From Altererythrobacter sp. TH136 (GTDB lineage: Bacteria > Pseudomonadota > Alphaproteobacteria > Sphingomonadales > Sphingomonadaceae), in assembly GCF_007065885.1 (NCBI RefSeq), contig NZ_CP041409.1, positions 2,155,501 through 2,219,500 on the forward strand: a stretch of DNA of 64,000 nucleotides, in the 5' to 3' direction. Both the position numbers and the translations under genes were made by a program. Positions within the stretch are counted from its first letter, which is position 1, and each line of letters opens with the position of its first letter. This document shows positions 55,621 to 64,000 of this stretch, piece by piece. The notes beneath the pieces are model-generated. The model ran no database searches, was not told the origin of the DNA, and saw nothing but the letters and a program-made list of their open reading frames with translations.

Positions 55621-56400
55621 ATGTCGATATTACGTCAACTTGCCGCCGCTCTACTGAGGTTAAGCCAAAGTCGAACTCCACCTGGGCCTGAGGTCCAGAT
55701 CGAGCGGGTGGGAGGGTCAACGGGGGTCAAACAGATCGAGCAGCGGCATGACATGCTTCAGCATTTCGATGCCAGAGATGATACGGACATCCTGGCTGGC
55801 TATACGTTCTGCGCGACCATGCAGCTGCGGACTCCCCTGCGAGTTCTGTTGCGGCACGGGGAGAAGCATGTTGGCTTCAGCGAACCACCGGTCATCGCGC
55901 GCGAGCAGTGGGAGGGAATCTGGATCCCTGTGCCCAAGTCATGGGCGGAGCTCGGCTTCGATCTACCGGAGCTCCCAGGCGGTACGATGGCATCGGAGGT
56001 GGGGCAGATACCAGCTGACGGCGGCGAATTTTTGCAGTTCCTTATTGCCGTACGCCAGCTTGTCGAAACCGACGAATCCGCCACGGCTCGCCGCCGGAAG
56101 CTGGAAATTGAGTTGATGAAGACCCGCTGGCTGGCCTTTGTGGGCCCGCTTGGCGGCAAAGAGAAGGTTGCCGACAAGCTATTACCTCCCTTCCTTCTTA
56201 CGATCGAAAGCCTAGTGCATGACACAGTGGTGCAGCTGCGCACCGCCAGGCTGACGACACCGAGGGCCATTGGTGCGGCTCCGGATGCAAAACTGCTCGC
56301 AATCAAGGGGGTAGGCCCAGCGAAGCTTAAGCTCATCCGAGCTTGTTGCACCGACGTTTTGGACCCCGACGATGAGTACGTGGATTTGCTGGTGCGTTAG
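55621..56400 (+). CDS. unknown protein with C-terminal helix-hairpin-helix
   Basis: ATG 55621 has GGGGGAG upstream; 259 aa. The C-terminus reads LLAIKGVGPAKLKLIRACC, a helix-hairpin-helix with the I-K-G-V-G-P hairpin used for DNA backbone binding. The central region (about 60-200) is mixed alpha/beta with no motif I recognise. It is the first gene after the integrase and probably acts on nucleic acid. Confidence 0.6.
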   Translation: MSILRQLAAALLRLSQSRTPPGPEVQIERVGGSTGVKQIEQRHDMLQHFDARDDTDILAGYTFCATMQLRTPLRVLLRHGEKHVGFSEPPVIAREQWEGIWIPVPKSWAELGFDLPELPGGTMASEVGQIPADGGEFLQFLIAVRQLVETDESATARRRKLEIELMKTRWLAFVGPLGGKEKVADKLLPPFLLTIESLVHDTVVQLRTARLTTPRAIGAAPDAKLLAIKGVGPAKLKLIRACCTDVLDPDDEYVDLLVR

Positions 56401-56617
56401 CTCTCGTCCTCGCCTCCTGCACGTTGCGCGCTACGCCTCTCGTTCGTGCGAATTGACCCAGAGCGGATTGCTCCTATCGACGGGTAACTTAGGACATTGT
56501 GTCGCGCGAGCCTCTCGGGGTTCCGGCTGCCCTGCGGCGTTCTCGTCGCTCTAAGTTCGAGATTGTCCTGGGTCATCAGTCGTGTAGCTTGAGTCCCTGC
56601 AGCAGTGGGGAGCTGAA

Positions 56618-57289
56618 ATGCTGGAGAAATTAGAAAGCGGCTACTTGTCGCTCCTGCGAATGGTCATCTTAGTGGTAGCGAGCCTTTCGCTAATCGTCGC
56701 GCTCGGTGCGCTTGCTCTGGCCATTCTTTCGTTGGTGCGGTCGACCGGCGTCACCAGTGCAGAAGCTTCGGGGGGCAACTTGGCTGAGTTCATCGAACAG
56801 CAAAAGCCGTTGGCGTCTACTGGAGCATCCTCCAACACCAGCACCATGGAGATTGCTGCATTACCCGATGTTCGCACGGCGGCAGCGAATTTCAAAGCGT
56901 ACCTCGGAAATCGATCCAAGATCAAAGAAGATGAGTTTGTTGAAGCCCTTCAACACGGGGCAGATGAGTTTGGGGCCGACGGCGCACTGTACGCGGAAGG
57001 TGTGAAGTTGCTCAGCGAGGAACTAAAGATAAGTGCTGGCCAACCGCTCTCGGAAACTAGAGTTCTGCAGTTAATAGATTGGCATCACAGGAATTTTCAA
57101 TCTGACCTAGATCGGCGAGGTAGCGAAGTGGCAGAGGCGACCAGCCAATATTGGAAATCAGCAGCATTAGCTGGGTCAGCGTTTCTTGGATTCGTTCTCA
57201 CCATATTCGTCTTCCTGTTTGTAAAAATTGAGCGAAACCTGCGCCTGGTTCGGATGGTTTCCGTTCAGCAAACAGAGAATGAGCGATGA
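56618..57289 (+). CDS. two-TM membrane protein of unknown function
   Basis: The 223-aa product has a TM helix near the N-terminus (about 16-38) and one near the C-terminus (about 184-202), with a polar, mostly helical region between that would face the periplasm. GGGGAG precedes the ATG. Codon use is AT-richer than the core genes. Its stop overlaps the next gene (ATGA). Family not recognised. Confidence 0.65.
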   Translation: MLEKLESGYLSLLRMVILVVASLSLIVALGALALAILSLVRSTGVTSAEASGGNLAEFIEQQKPLASTGASSNTSTMEIAALPDVRTAAANFKAYLGNRSKIKEDEFVEALQHGADEFGADGALYAEGVKLLSEELKISAGQPLSETRVLQLIDWHHRNFQSDLDRRGSEVAEATSQYWKSAALAGSAFLGFVLTIFVFLFVKIERNLRLVRMVSVQQTENER

Positions 57290-57879
57290 AGCTTGAGATC
57301 ACTTGGATGTTACATTCTTTAGCTCCTTGTTCCCATCTGAAGGCAACCGGAGTTCGCCGACTCATTTGGGCTGGCTTGGTTCTAAGCCTCTTACCGGGGT
57401 GTGAGCGAAGGCCTGACGTGGTGGACACCACGATTCCCGAAGACGATCAATCTAATGGCGGTGCTACGCAGGATGCTCCCGTGGATGAGCAACGTGCTCC
57501 TGCGATGGCTAAGAAAGAGGAGGCGCTGCGGGCCAGCGACGATAAGGACAGCGCCAAATTCGCCTGCACGGGGGCCTACTCTAATGTCGGCTTCTCCGAG
57601 GAAAGTGGCGATGGCTCCGGGGTTGTCGCAATCATGCAGGGGGGCGGAGCGCCAAAGTTCATCTATTGGGAGGGCGGCCCCTCACCTGCAAATGCGGCGG
57701 TAACTTCGGTATCCGCACAAACTATGAAGGTGGCACTTTCATTTCCAGATTTCCCGGATCAAAAATCTAACGCGATCTTGGAATGCCGTGGTTCGAGGTT
57801 GTTGTTCCGAAGTTCCGATTTAGGCCACAACGATGAGCTTCAACTCATCACCGAACGGGAATTGGCTGAGTTAAGGTAG
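57286..57879 (+). CDS. predicted lipoprotein with C-x-x-x-P-x-VVDTT motif
   Basis: The 197-aa product has a long N-region and a lipobox LSLLPGC at about residue 39, so Cys would be lipidated. Directly after it comes ERRPDVVDTTIPEDD, then an acidic low-complexity linker and a folded C-terminal domain. ATG 57286 overlaps the upstream stop; a start at Met8 is possible. The same post-Cys motif occurs in the next lipoprotein. Confidence 0.65.
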   Translation: MKLEITWMLHSLAPCSHLKATGVRRLIWAGLVLSLLPGCERRPDVVDTTIPEDDQSNGGATQDAPVDEQRAPAMAKKEEALRASDDKDSAKFACTGAYSNVGFSEESGDGSGVVAIMQGGGAPKFIYWEGGPSPANAAVTSVSAQTMKVALSFPDFPDQKSNAILECRGSRLLFRSSDLGHNDELQLITERELAELR

Positions 57880-58008
57880 CGGCTGATCCGAACCGAGTGC
57901 TAGGTTAGGGCTGATGGTACCAGTGCAGCAGTACTGCACTATGTTGGGCTTGGGTCAGCAAGATTATCGGACAAAAATTTGGCAGAAAACAGCGGTGGTA
58001 AATTGACG

Positions 58009-58467
58009 ATGAGCAATGGAAGGCCGCTCTTAGCCGCAGCCTTATGTTTTGCTTTTGTATCGGCCTGTGATGACAAACCCCAGGTCGTTGACACGACCTT
58101 GCCCGATATCGAGACGGAAACGGCAAGTGCCGAAACCGAGCTTCCGGTTGAAAGCTCTGAGGCAATAAGGTTGCATGAGACCGCTCCATCCGTGTCTGCT
58201 GAATCCGAGGCGGCTGCAAAACCCGCTGACGCTTTCTCTAGCGAAGAGAAGAAGCTGATTGAAACGTGGCAAGATCTGAACGGCAGGTGCCGTGGAGGCT
58301 CTGGAGACGATCCACAAACCATGACAGCATGTGACGAGCGCGATGGACCAGTTGCGGCTCAACTAGCCGACGCAAACATCTGCTACGGCCGTGAAGGCGA
58401 ATACGGCTATCAGATGGAACTCCACCGTTGCGGCCCAGATTCCACGCGCTTCGAGCGCTCGGATTAG
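58009..58467 (+). CDS. predicted lipoprotein, paralogous leader to the preceding gene
   Basis: From ATG 58009 the product is 152 aa: MSNGRPLLAAALCFAFVSAC, with the lipobox ending at Cys20. DDKPQVVDTTLPDIE follows, matching the preceding lipoprotein's RRPDVVDTTIPEDD. An acidic linker leads to a C-terminal domain with four Cys, including NGRCRGGSGD and CDERDG. A TTG at 57979 would add ten residues. Function unknown. Confidence 0.65.
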   Translation: MSNGRPLLAAALCFAFVSACDDKPQVVDTTLPDIETETASAETELPVESSEAIRLHETAPSVSAESEAAAKPADAFSSEEKKLIETWQDLNGRCRGGSGDDPQTMTACDERDGPVAAQLADANICYGREGEYGYQMELHRCGPDSTRFERSD

Positions 58468-58566
58468 ATCAGTACACGCGATTTCCCCCTCATCGAGGCA
58501 CTGAAAGCCTGAATGTCCGACGATGGGTCCCTAGTGGAGCGGGGGCACAAGCCGCCGCGAGAACGG

Positions 58567-58582
58567 CTGATAGTGCTTTCTC
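58567..58582 (+). repeat. left copy of a 16-bp direct repeat bracketing the RecQ/DprA cassette
   Basis: CTGATAGTGCTTTCTC occurs here and again at 62936-62951. Beyond the identity both copies continue with similar sequence (TGCCA and AAGC in register), making an imperfect repeat of about 38 bp. It lies just before the helicase gene. Confidence 0.6.
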
Positions 58583-58620
58583 CCATTTTTGCCACATAAG
58601 CGGGCCTGACCTTGTGATGG

Positions 58621-60711
58621 ATGGATTGCATTATGGCCTACGATGCTGATCGCGCGCTTCAATTGCTCAGGCTTGGGTCCGGGCAGGCTACGGCCGAGTT
58701 CCGTGACGGCCAAGAGGACGCTATCCGACATGTAGTGGAAGGACGCGGCCGCCTGCTGGTTGTGCAAAAGACTGGCTGGGGCAAGAGCTTCGTCTACTTC
58801 ATCGCGGTTAAGCTACTTCGTGAGCAGGGCTTAGGGCCGGCATTGCTCATCTCCCCCCTGCTCTCGCTAATGCGCAACCAAATTGCTGCGGCCCACCGCA
58901 TGGGTGTCCGTGCCGCGACCATCAACAGTGATAACGCTGACGATTGGGCGGCCGTAGAACAGCGTGTGCGCAACGGCGATGTGGACATCTTACTTATTTC
59001 GCCTGAGCGGCTGGCCAATGAGCGCTTTCAAGCCCAAGTGCTCGCCCCCCTCTCGGCCGTGACGTCACTTATCGTGGTTGATGAGGCGCACTGTATCTCT
59101 GACTGGGGTCATGACTTCAGACCTCACTACCGACTTCTCGAACGGGTGATTGCAAATTTGCCTCCGAATTTGCGGCTCCTGGCAACCACGGCGACAGCGA
59201 ATAACAGGGTGATGGAGGACTTAGCGCAAGTCCTCGGCCCCGACATACATGTGTCTCGCGGAGAGTTAGCTCGGACGTCGCTCACGCTGCAAACGCTCCG
59301 CCTCCCGACTCAAGCAGCTCGGCTGGCGTGGCTCGCCGACAAACTTGGCGAATTGGAGGGCAGCGGCATCGTATACACCTTGACGGTGCGTGACGCTGTG
59401 CTGGTTACCGAATGGCTGAAATCGTGCGGTTATACAGTCGAAGCTTATACCGGCGAGACAGGTGACCGACGCGAAGAGATCGAACAGGGCCTACTCCAAA
59501 ACCGATATAAAGCCGTAGTGGCGACCACGGCGCTGGGGATGGGCTATGACAAGCCGGACTTGGCTTTCGTAATACATTACCAGACGCCGGGATCCGTAGT
59601 CGCTTATTACCAGCAGGTCGGCCGCGCGGGCCGTGCGCTTGATGATGCCTACGGGGTGCTGCTGAGCGGTCACGAAGAGAGGGACATCACCGAGTACTTC
59701 ATCCGCAGCGCCTTCCCGACCCAAGAAGAGGTCTCTCTGGTGCTACAGGCGATGGCAGCCGCGCCAGACGGCCTATCGGTTCCGCAACTGATGGGAGAGG
59801 TTAATTTGAGCGGAGGGCGGATTGAAAAAACTATCGCTCTGCTTGGGTTGGAGTCGCCCGCGCCGATCGCGAAGCAGGGCACCAAGTGGCAGCTGACCGC
59901 TGCGACGCTAAGCCAAGATTTTTGGGATCGCGCTGAGCGGCTCACCGACCTGCGACGCGAGGAAGCGCAGCAGATGCAAGATTATGTAGACTTGCCGTTT
60001 GGTCACCACATGGATTTTCTTATCCAAAGTCTCGATGGCGATGACAGCAATGTCCCGGCCCCGCGGTTGCCACAGCTGTCCGCTGACCTTGACGACGAGT
60101 TGGTCAATCGAGCAGTCGCTTTCCTTCGGCGTACCAGTCTGCCAATCGAGCCGCGCAAACGGTGGCCTGTCGGTGGCTTAGCACACTACGCAGTTGGCGG
60201 GACGATCCCGGAAGCGTTCCGCGCCAGCCCAGGGAAAGCGTTGTGCGTCTGGGGCGACGCAGGTTGGGGCGGCCTCGTACGCCGTGGCAAATATGAAGAT
60301 GGCAGCTTTTCGGATGACTTGGTCGCGGCAATGGCTGCTATGATCAAGGAATGGAATCCGCAGCCCGCACCGACTTGGATCACATGCATTCCATCTCTAA
60401 GACACCAAGAGCTCGTGCCTGATTTCGCGTCACGCCTAGCCGCCGCCATCGGGCTTCCGTTTCACGTGGTGCTCGAAAAGACCGACGAGAGGCCCGAGCA
60501 GAAATCAATGGCGAACAGCACTCAGCAGGCGCGAAACGTCGATGGATCTCTGGGACTGAGCGGTATTGCGATCCCAGCCGGCCCTGTGCTCCTCGTTGAT
60601 GACATGGTGGACTCTCGTTGGACGCTGACAGTCGCGGCCTGGCTACTGCGGTTGAATGGGGCAGGGGAAGTGTATCCCCTAGCGCTGGCGCAAACAGGAC
60701 AGGGCGATTGA
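58621..60711 (+). CDS. RecQ-like DNA helicase with C-terminal phosphoribosyltransferase-like domain
   Basis: The 696-aa product has RecQ motifs: Walker A KTGWGKS (50-56), DEAH box [19 protein letters not shown] (about 152), TTATAN, and [11 protein letters not shown] (about 325). No zinc-binding RQC cysteines or HRDC domain follow. The C-terminal part (about 570-690) has [20 protein letters not shown], the PRPP-binding signature of type I phosphoribosyltransferases. ATG 58633 is an alternative start. Its TGA overlaps the next ATG, so the helicase and DprA-like proteins are co-translated and probably work together. Confidence 0.88.
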   Translation: MDCIMAYDADRALQLLRLGSGQATAEFRDGQEDAIRHVVEGRGRLLVVQKTGWGKSFVYFIAVKLLREQGLGPALLISPLLSLMRNQIAAAHRMGVRAATINSDNADDWAAVEQRVRNGDVDILLISPERLANERFQAQVLAPLSAVTSLIVVDEAHCISDWGHDFRPHYRLLERVIANLPPNLRLLATTATANNRVMEDLAQVLGPDIHVSRGELARTSLTLQTLRLPTQAARLAWLADKLGELEGSGIVYTLTVRDAVLVTEWLKSCGYTVEAYTGETGDRREEIEQGLLQNRYKAVVATTALGMGYDKPDLAFVIHYQTPGSVVAYYQQVGRAGRALDDAYGVLLSGHEERDITEYFIRSAFPTQEEVSLVLQAMAAAPDGLSVPQLMGEVNLSGGRIEKTIALLGLESPAPIAKQGTKWQLTAATLSQDFWDRAERLTDLRREEAQQMQDYVDLPFGHHMDFLIQSLDGDDSNVPAPRLPQLSADLDDELVNRAVAFLRRTSLPIEPRKRWPVGGLAHYAVGGTIPEAFRASPGKALCVWGDAGWGGLVRRGKYEDGSFSDDLVAAMAAMIKEWNPQPAPTWITCIPSLRHQELVPDFASRLAAAIGLPFHVVLEKTDERPEQKSMANSTQQARNVDGSLGLSGIAIPAGPVLLVDDMVDSRWTLTVAAWLLRLNGAGEVYPLALAQTGQGD

Positions 60712-62024
60712 TGCCACCGCTCTCGACCAACACTAAAGCGATCTTGCTCCTGACTGCCCCACTCATTGTCGGGCGCGGAACGCCTGCGGCCGAGCTACTA
60801 TCCCCCGGCGAGTACAAGACATTTGCCCAGCGTCTCCATGAATTGGGATGCCAGCCTTCCGATCTGCTCGGACCAAACGCCGCAGGGGTAGCTGAGCAAA
60901 CTCGGACCTTTATCGACCCCAATCGTCTGCAGCAGCTGTTAGGCCGCGGTTTGCAGCTAGGTCAGGCAGTTGACCGTTGGCGGCAGCGCGCAATTTGGGT
61001 CGTGAGCCGGGCAGATTCCGAATATCCTAAGCGGTTAAAAGCAAGGCTGCGGAGCCAAGCGCCTGCCTTGCTGTACGGCTGCGGAGAGGTGGCCGACCTC
61101 AACCGAGGTGGACTAGCTGTTGTGGGCTCCCGTCACGTCGATGACGAGCTTACTGATTATGCGATAGACGTCGGATCCCTTGCCGCTCAGGCAAATAGAC
61201 CGATCGTTTCGGGGGGCGCCCGAGGTATTGACCAGGCGGCCATGCGCGGGGCGCTGGAGGCGGGGGGTAGGGTATGCGGTGTGTTGACCGACAGCCTCGA
61301 GCGACAAGTTATGACGCGCGAACACCGAGACATGCTCCTAGACGGTCAGCTCATCCTTGTGTCCCCGTATGATCCAAATGCCGGTTTCAACCGAGGTCAT
61401 GCGATGCAGCGCAACAAGATCGTTTATGCGTTAGCGGACGCTGCGCTCGTGGTCAGTTCAGACGTCGAAAAAGGCGGTACGTGGGCCGGAGCTATCGAGC
61501 AACTCAGGAAGCTAAAGCTCGTTCGGGTGTATGTCCGGTCAACGGGGACACCACAGCGTGGTTTGGACGCGCTGCTGGCTAATGGCGCCATCCCTTGGCC
61601 AAACCCGACGATACCAAGCGACTTGCGCAATCTGCTCGACATGCCCGAGGAACAGCGAAAAGAAGGGCAGCTGCCGCTGGCCACTCGAGAGACCTTACCT
61701 GGATCGTCTGAGCCAGCTCCAATCACGCGGGCCGAGCACAACGCTGCGTCATGCGACGCAACTGTTATCGGTGAATGCGAGCACGAGAATGCACCGCCCG
61801 ATGCTCCGCCGGCGGAAGACCCTGCGGAACGGCTGTTTGAGGCTGCTCGCTCAATTATCGCCGAGATCGCACGGGAACCGATCAAGAATGTTGACCTTGC
61901 GGAGGCACTGCGCGTCCCAGTACCATTGGCCAAAGCGTGGCTGGAGAGACTGGTACGTGACGGCTTTCTTCAAAAGGTCAAAAAGCCCGCCGGATACGTA
62001 ATCAGCCCCTCGAAACTGCTCTGA
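60711..62024 (+). CDS. DprA/Smf-like protein with C-terminal winged helix
   Basis: The 437-aa product has the DprA Rossmann fold in its centre: [20 protein letters not shown] and [20 protein letters not shown], then [19 protein letters not shown]. The N-terminal part (about 1-100) is helical; a Pro/Glu-rich linker (about 330-370) leads to a winged-helix end, [20 protein letters not shown]. Chromosomal DprA loads RecA in transformation; this copy sits in an island and is coupled to a RecQ-like helicase, suggesting a defence or DNA-handling role. Confidence 0.87.
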   Translation: MPPLSTNTKAILLLTAPLIVGRGTPAAELLSPGEYKTFAQRLHELGCQPSDLLGPNAAGVAEQTRTFIDPNRLQQLLGRGLQLGQAVDRWRQRAIWVVSRADSEYPKRLKARLRSQAPALLYGCGEVADLNRGGLAVVGSRHVDDELTDYAIDVGSLAAQANRPIVSGGARGIDQAAMRGALEAGGRVCGVLTDSLERQVMTREHRDMLLDGQLILVSPYDPNAGFNRGHAMQRNKIVYALADAALVVSSDVEKGGTWAGAIEQLRKLKLVRVYVRSTGTPQRGLDALLANGAIPWPNPTIPSDLRNLLDMPEEQRKEGQLPLATRETLPGSSEPAPITRAEHNAASCDATVIGECEHENAPPDAPPAEDPAERLFEAARSIIAEIAREPIKNVDLAEALRVPVPLAKAWLERLVRDGFLQKVKKPAGYVISPSKLL

Positions 62025-62122
62025 TATTATTTGAGATCAGGTTCGATTTGACTGCGCATCGGGTCCGCTACTCAGCGAAAATCCGCGCGGAGCACCCGCC
62101 TCACGGCCCTTTTCGAGACATA

Positions 62123-62788
62123 CTAAAGCGGAAGAAAGATGAGGGAAGCACCTCGAGTGCTGTCTCGGTCATCTCCAAAGACTTTTTCAAAGATTTGAGC
62201 CCAGTGTTCAGCGCCGCCGTCGTCAAAAGCGGTGAATTCTTCCGCTCGGCCGCCGAGAAACGGGTTATCATCCCCAGAATCCATCTCGACAGGATCGGAG
62301 GTTAGCCAGCGTCTATGCCGGTGTATGTGAAGGTCGTGGTGGCCCACGCCCGCGTTCGGTACGGGTATCTGCGATGGTCTAAGCCAAGCCGTGTGCGGAG
62401 GGATCAACAAGCGTCGGCGATATCGCTCAATGTGATGCATGGTTGTAAATCGCGGAAGTGCATAACGGACAGCCACTCCGGCCAGCTCCAATGCTTGTAA
62501 CTTTTGGTGCTGATCTCGCGCTTTGGTGCGATTGAGATGAAAAAGGTGTCCGGCGCCTTCCGGGTAAGCCCGCTTAAACTGAATATAAATGAAGCGCCCT
62601 TGCAGACCGTAGGCCGCATCAAACCCCCAACGAGCTTCCTCCCGCAATGTCGGGCCCCACGCGAATGCGGGGCGGCGATGACGGGCAAATAGAAAATTTG
62701 CGATCTCAATCGAGAGGTTGAGTTCTACGGTTTTCTCACTGATCGTTGCGGTCGCACTCCCAGCGGCCGCGATCGCAGAAGTCGCCAT
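62123..62788 (-). CDS. PD-(D/E)XK-like protein of unknown function
   Basis: GAGGTAAA precedes ATG 62788; 221 aa. Helix VELNLSIEIANFLF (E22/E28) is followed by GFDAAYGLQGRFIYIQFKRA, giving D57-x12-Q70-x-K72, the order E...D...(E/Q)-x-K of PD-(D/E)XK nucleases. The C-terminal half is His/Arg-rich (HHDLHIHRHRR). Convergent with the dprA-like gene and inside the same pair of direct repeats. Nuclease activity is inferred from the motif only. Confidence 0.55.
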   Translation of the reverse strand: MATSAIAAAGSATATISEKTVELNLSIEIANFLFARHRRPAFAWGPTLREEARWGFDAAYGLQGRFIYIQFKRAYPEGAGHLFHLNRTKARDQHQKLQALELAGVAVRYALPRFTTMHHIERYRRRLLIPPHTAWLRPSQIPVPNAGVGHHDLHIHRHRRWLTSDPVEMDSGDDNPFLGGRAEEFTAFDDGGAEHWAQIFEKVFGDDRDSTRGASLIFLPL

Positions 62789-63091
62789 TTTACCTCACAA
62801 ATTCGTGTGACAGCCTCGTTCCTGTCTTGTGGCGTTTTTTTGGCGAGATCATAGTGGATTACGGCAAAAGTGCTGGTCCCGCGCGGCCGATACGTGCACC
62901 TGATATTGAGCATGTGGACTAGCGCAGCTCGGCAACTGATAGTGCTTTCTCGGAATTATGCCAGGAAGCAGGCGATGGGCGGTATGATCAGATGGTCCAT
63001 CAGGCGCTCAGAAGGGCGAAATTTCCCTCCAATTTTTGGCGTACGGGGGCAGCGCAAGCAAAATGGGGCCAATCCCCTTTCCATTTCAATT
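62789..63091. other. non-coding stretch with the right copy of the 16-bp direct repeat
   Basis: No convincing gene is seen in these 303 bases. CTGATAGTGCTTTCTC at 62936-62951 repeats 58567-58582. A minus-strand 31-codon frame starting MKLKWKGDWPHFACAA ends at 63000 but lacks support. Confidence 0.5.
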
Positions 63092-63415
63092 TCATGGCGC
63101 AGAGGTGATCGTCATGGCGCTCCATCTGGCGATCTGGTGTAGCTTGTTCGATCTCGCATGGTGAAGGCCCAGGCTGCGAAAGTAGACCCATTTGAACCCT
63201 GAGCTATCGAAAAGCAGCAGACGAGATGGGGTGAATCCAACGGCCACAGTACAATGGTTGTAAGACCCCCAAATGAGCATCATTACCGGGCAACCAGCGC
63301 GGATGTGCGACTTGATGATGGTCATTGTCCGTCGTGAGGTCAGTCCGGTCTCGTGGCGCAATATGAACCTTCGCCGCACCTCGGTTCCAGCGATGTCCGG
63401 GACGTGAGCTACCAC
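63092..63415 (-). CDS. peptidase C39-like protein, apparently lacking its N-terminal half
   Basis: From GTG 63415 the product is 107 aa. IKSHIRAGCPVMMLIWGSYN then HCTVAVGF and RLLLFDSSGFKWVYF follow the second half of C39-like papain-fold domains, with the His and Asp positions present. The catalytic cysteine that should lie upstream is not found. The start overlaps the stop of the upstream gene. It may be a remnant or a non-catalytic relative. Confidence 0.4.
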   Translation of the reverse strand: MVAHVPDIAGTEVRRRFILRHETGLTSRRTMTIIKSHIRAGCPVMMLIWGSYNHCTVAVGFTPSRLLLFDSSGFKWVYFRSLGLHHARSNKLHQIARWSAMTITSAP

Positions 63416-63918
63416 GTGCGCTGACAATTCGTGACGTACCTTGTCCCGAAACGTAGGCGCAGTGGGAGGTCTGAAGGCAAGTTCCCGCCTCGCACAGGTG
63501 CAGGACTGCTAAAGACGAAGTTGCCTGTTCCCCAGTCCCACCTCTCCGAGTCTTTTTTCCAATCCGCACTGTGCCGGGGAATAGCCCCGCCAAGGATCAT
63601 GCGGCGGGGCGGACGCGGAGACTCAAACAGGACATACCACGTTCCAAAATTAGTCTGAGAGACCTGCGGGAATCGCGGCTCAAATGGCGTGACTCTCGTC
63701 GCTGTGTCTACAACCGCTGGTGCGACTGCAGGCGGTAAATCGATATCAACAGATGGGATCGCGCCAACATCAATCGACTCTGTCATGTAGAAGCAACTGA
63801 CTTCGATCGCGCGATCTTTGAGGCGGTCTGCAAGGAGTGCTTTCGCGCTAGCGTCTCCGCCGACATGAGGCGCAAGCTTCGTCACTGCTGCGCGAGCACC
63901 TATCCAGTCATCTGCCAT
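63409..63918 (-). CDS. unknown protein, 169 aa
   Basis: GGAGAG six bases upstream fixes ATG 63918. The product begins MADDWIGARAAVTKLAPHVG, a helical start, then a Pro/Val-rich linker and a beta-rich second half with NFGTWYVLFESPRPPRRMIL. No family is recognised. Its stop overlaps the C39-like frame downstream, so the two are probably co-translated. Sequence beyond 63918 holds no gene start that I can support. Confidence 0.5.
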   Translation of the reverse strand: MADDWIGARAAVTKLAPHVGGDASAKALLADRLKDRAIEVSCFYMTESIDVGAIPSVDIDLPPAVAPAVVDTATRVTPFEPRFPQVSQTNFGTWYVLFESPRPPRRMILGGAIPRHSADWKKDSERWDWGTGNFVFSSPAPVRGGNLPSDLPLRLRFGTRYVTNCQRTW

Positions 63919-64000
63919 GCAAGTCTCTCCAAACACCGAGCATATGCGCTGTTACGACGGAAGAGCATCCGTAAAATCTAGGAAGAAGGGGGTGCAATTC

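Noticed and set aside
62870-63142. 90-codon plus-strand frame
   Set aside because: No ribosome site, odd composition, and it runs into the C39-like gene on the other strand.

Overview
The window is about 64 kb of GC-rich chromosome from an alphaproteobacterium, most likely a sphingomonad (Sphingomonadaceae/Erythrobacteraceae). I infer this from the cell-cycle regulator GcrA, a rimP-nusA-ylxR-infB-rbfA-truB-rpsO-pnp block of alphaproteobacterial type, a carotenoid hydroxylase of the CrtZ family, HspQ, SufE, a TonB receptor and paired acyl-CoA dehydrogenases. No rRNA is present, so the genus is not fixed.

Core region 1 (1-26406). The left edge holds the start of leuD, a 51-aa membrane protein, a predicted deoxyinosine/uracil-type DNA glycosylase and leuC, all on the minus strand. 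A thioesterase, a repeat-rich secreted protein, crtZ, an MHS-type transporter and sufE follow. Positions 5673-8780 form an enlarged phage-shock (psp) operon read leftward: a 50-aa leader protein, pspA (with a possible 69-residue N-terminal extension), pspB, pspC, four further single-TM/coiled-coil proteins and a 58-aa membrane protein. A near-consensus sigma-54 promoter stands in front and pspF is divergent. After rnk comes the translation/RNA operon from rimP to pnp, interrupted by DUF1697, DUF4126, tdk and an M50 protease gene. Then come a spermidine-synthase-like gene, DUF1993, gcrA, an ABC-2 permease and hspQ.

Genomic island 1 (26480-40282). A tRNA-Ser(CGA) gene is followed by a tyrosine integrase. 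The last 18 bp of tRNA-derived sequence recur at 40265-40282, defining a 13.8-kb island. Cargo: a protein with the motif A/B/C signature of single-subunit (Pol A/T7-like) polymerases, a zinc-knuckle protein, a complete type I restriction-modification system, a membrane protein, a serine recombinase behind a 13-bp inverted repeat, a HEPN-like protein, a TIR-domain protein, and a two-gene unit of a 3-TM protein plus a ThsB-like TIR protein. The two TIR loci are divergent. I consider the 3-TM/ThsB-like pair the best candidate for an undescribed anti-phage system here; the polymerase-like protein, with an SP6/T7-promoter-like sequence just downstream of its gene, is the second.

Core region 2 (40283-54048). 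A regulator-hydrolase fusion, a TonB receptor, cysQ, cysNC and cysD lie on the minus strand, followed by a DEAD-box helicase and a DHA2 efflux pump on the plus strand and two acyl-CoA dehydrogenases on the minus strand.

Island 2 (about 54049 to beyond 64000). A P4-type integrase lies next to a short sequence resembling a tRNA 3' end. Then come an HhH-containing unknown, a membrane protein and two lipoproteins with a common motif. Next is a cassette of a RecQ-like helicase fused to a phosphoribosyltransferase-like domain, a DprA-like protein and a convergent PD-(D/E)XK-like protein, bracketed by 16-bp direct repeats (58567 and 62936). Two poorly recognised genes close the window. The right end of this island is not in view.
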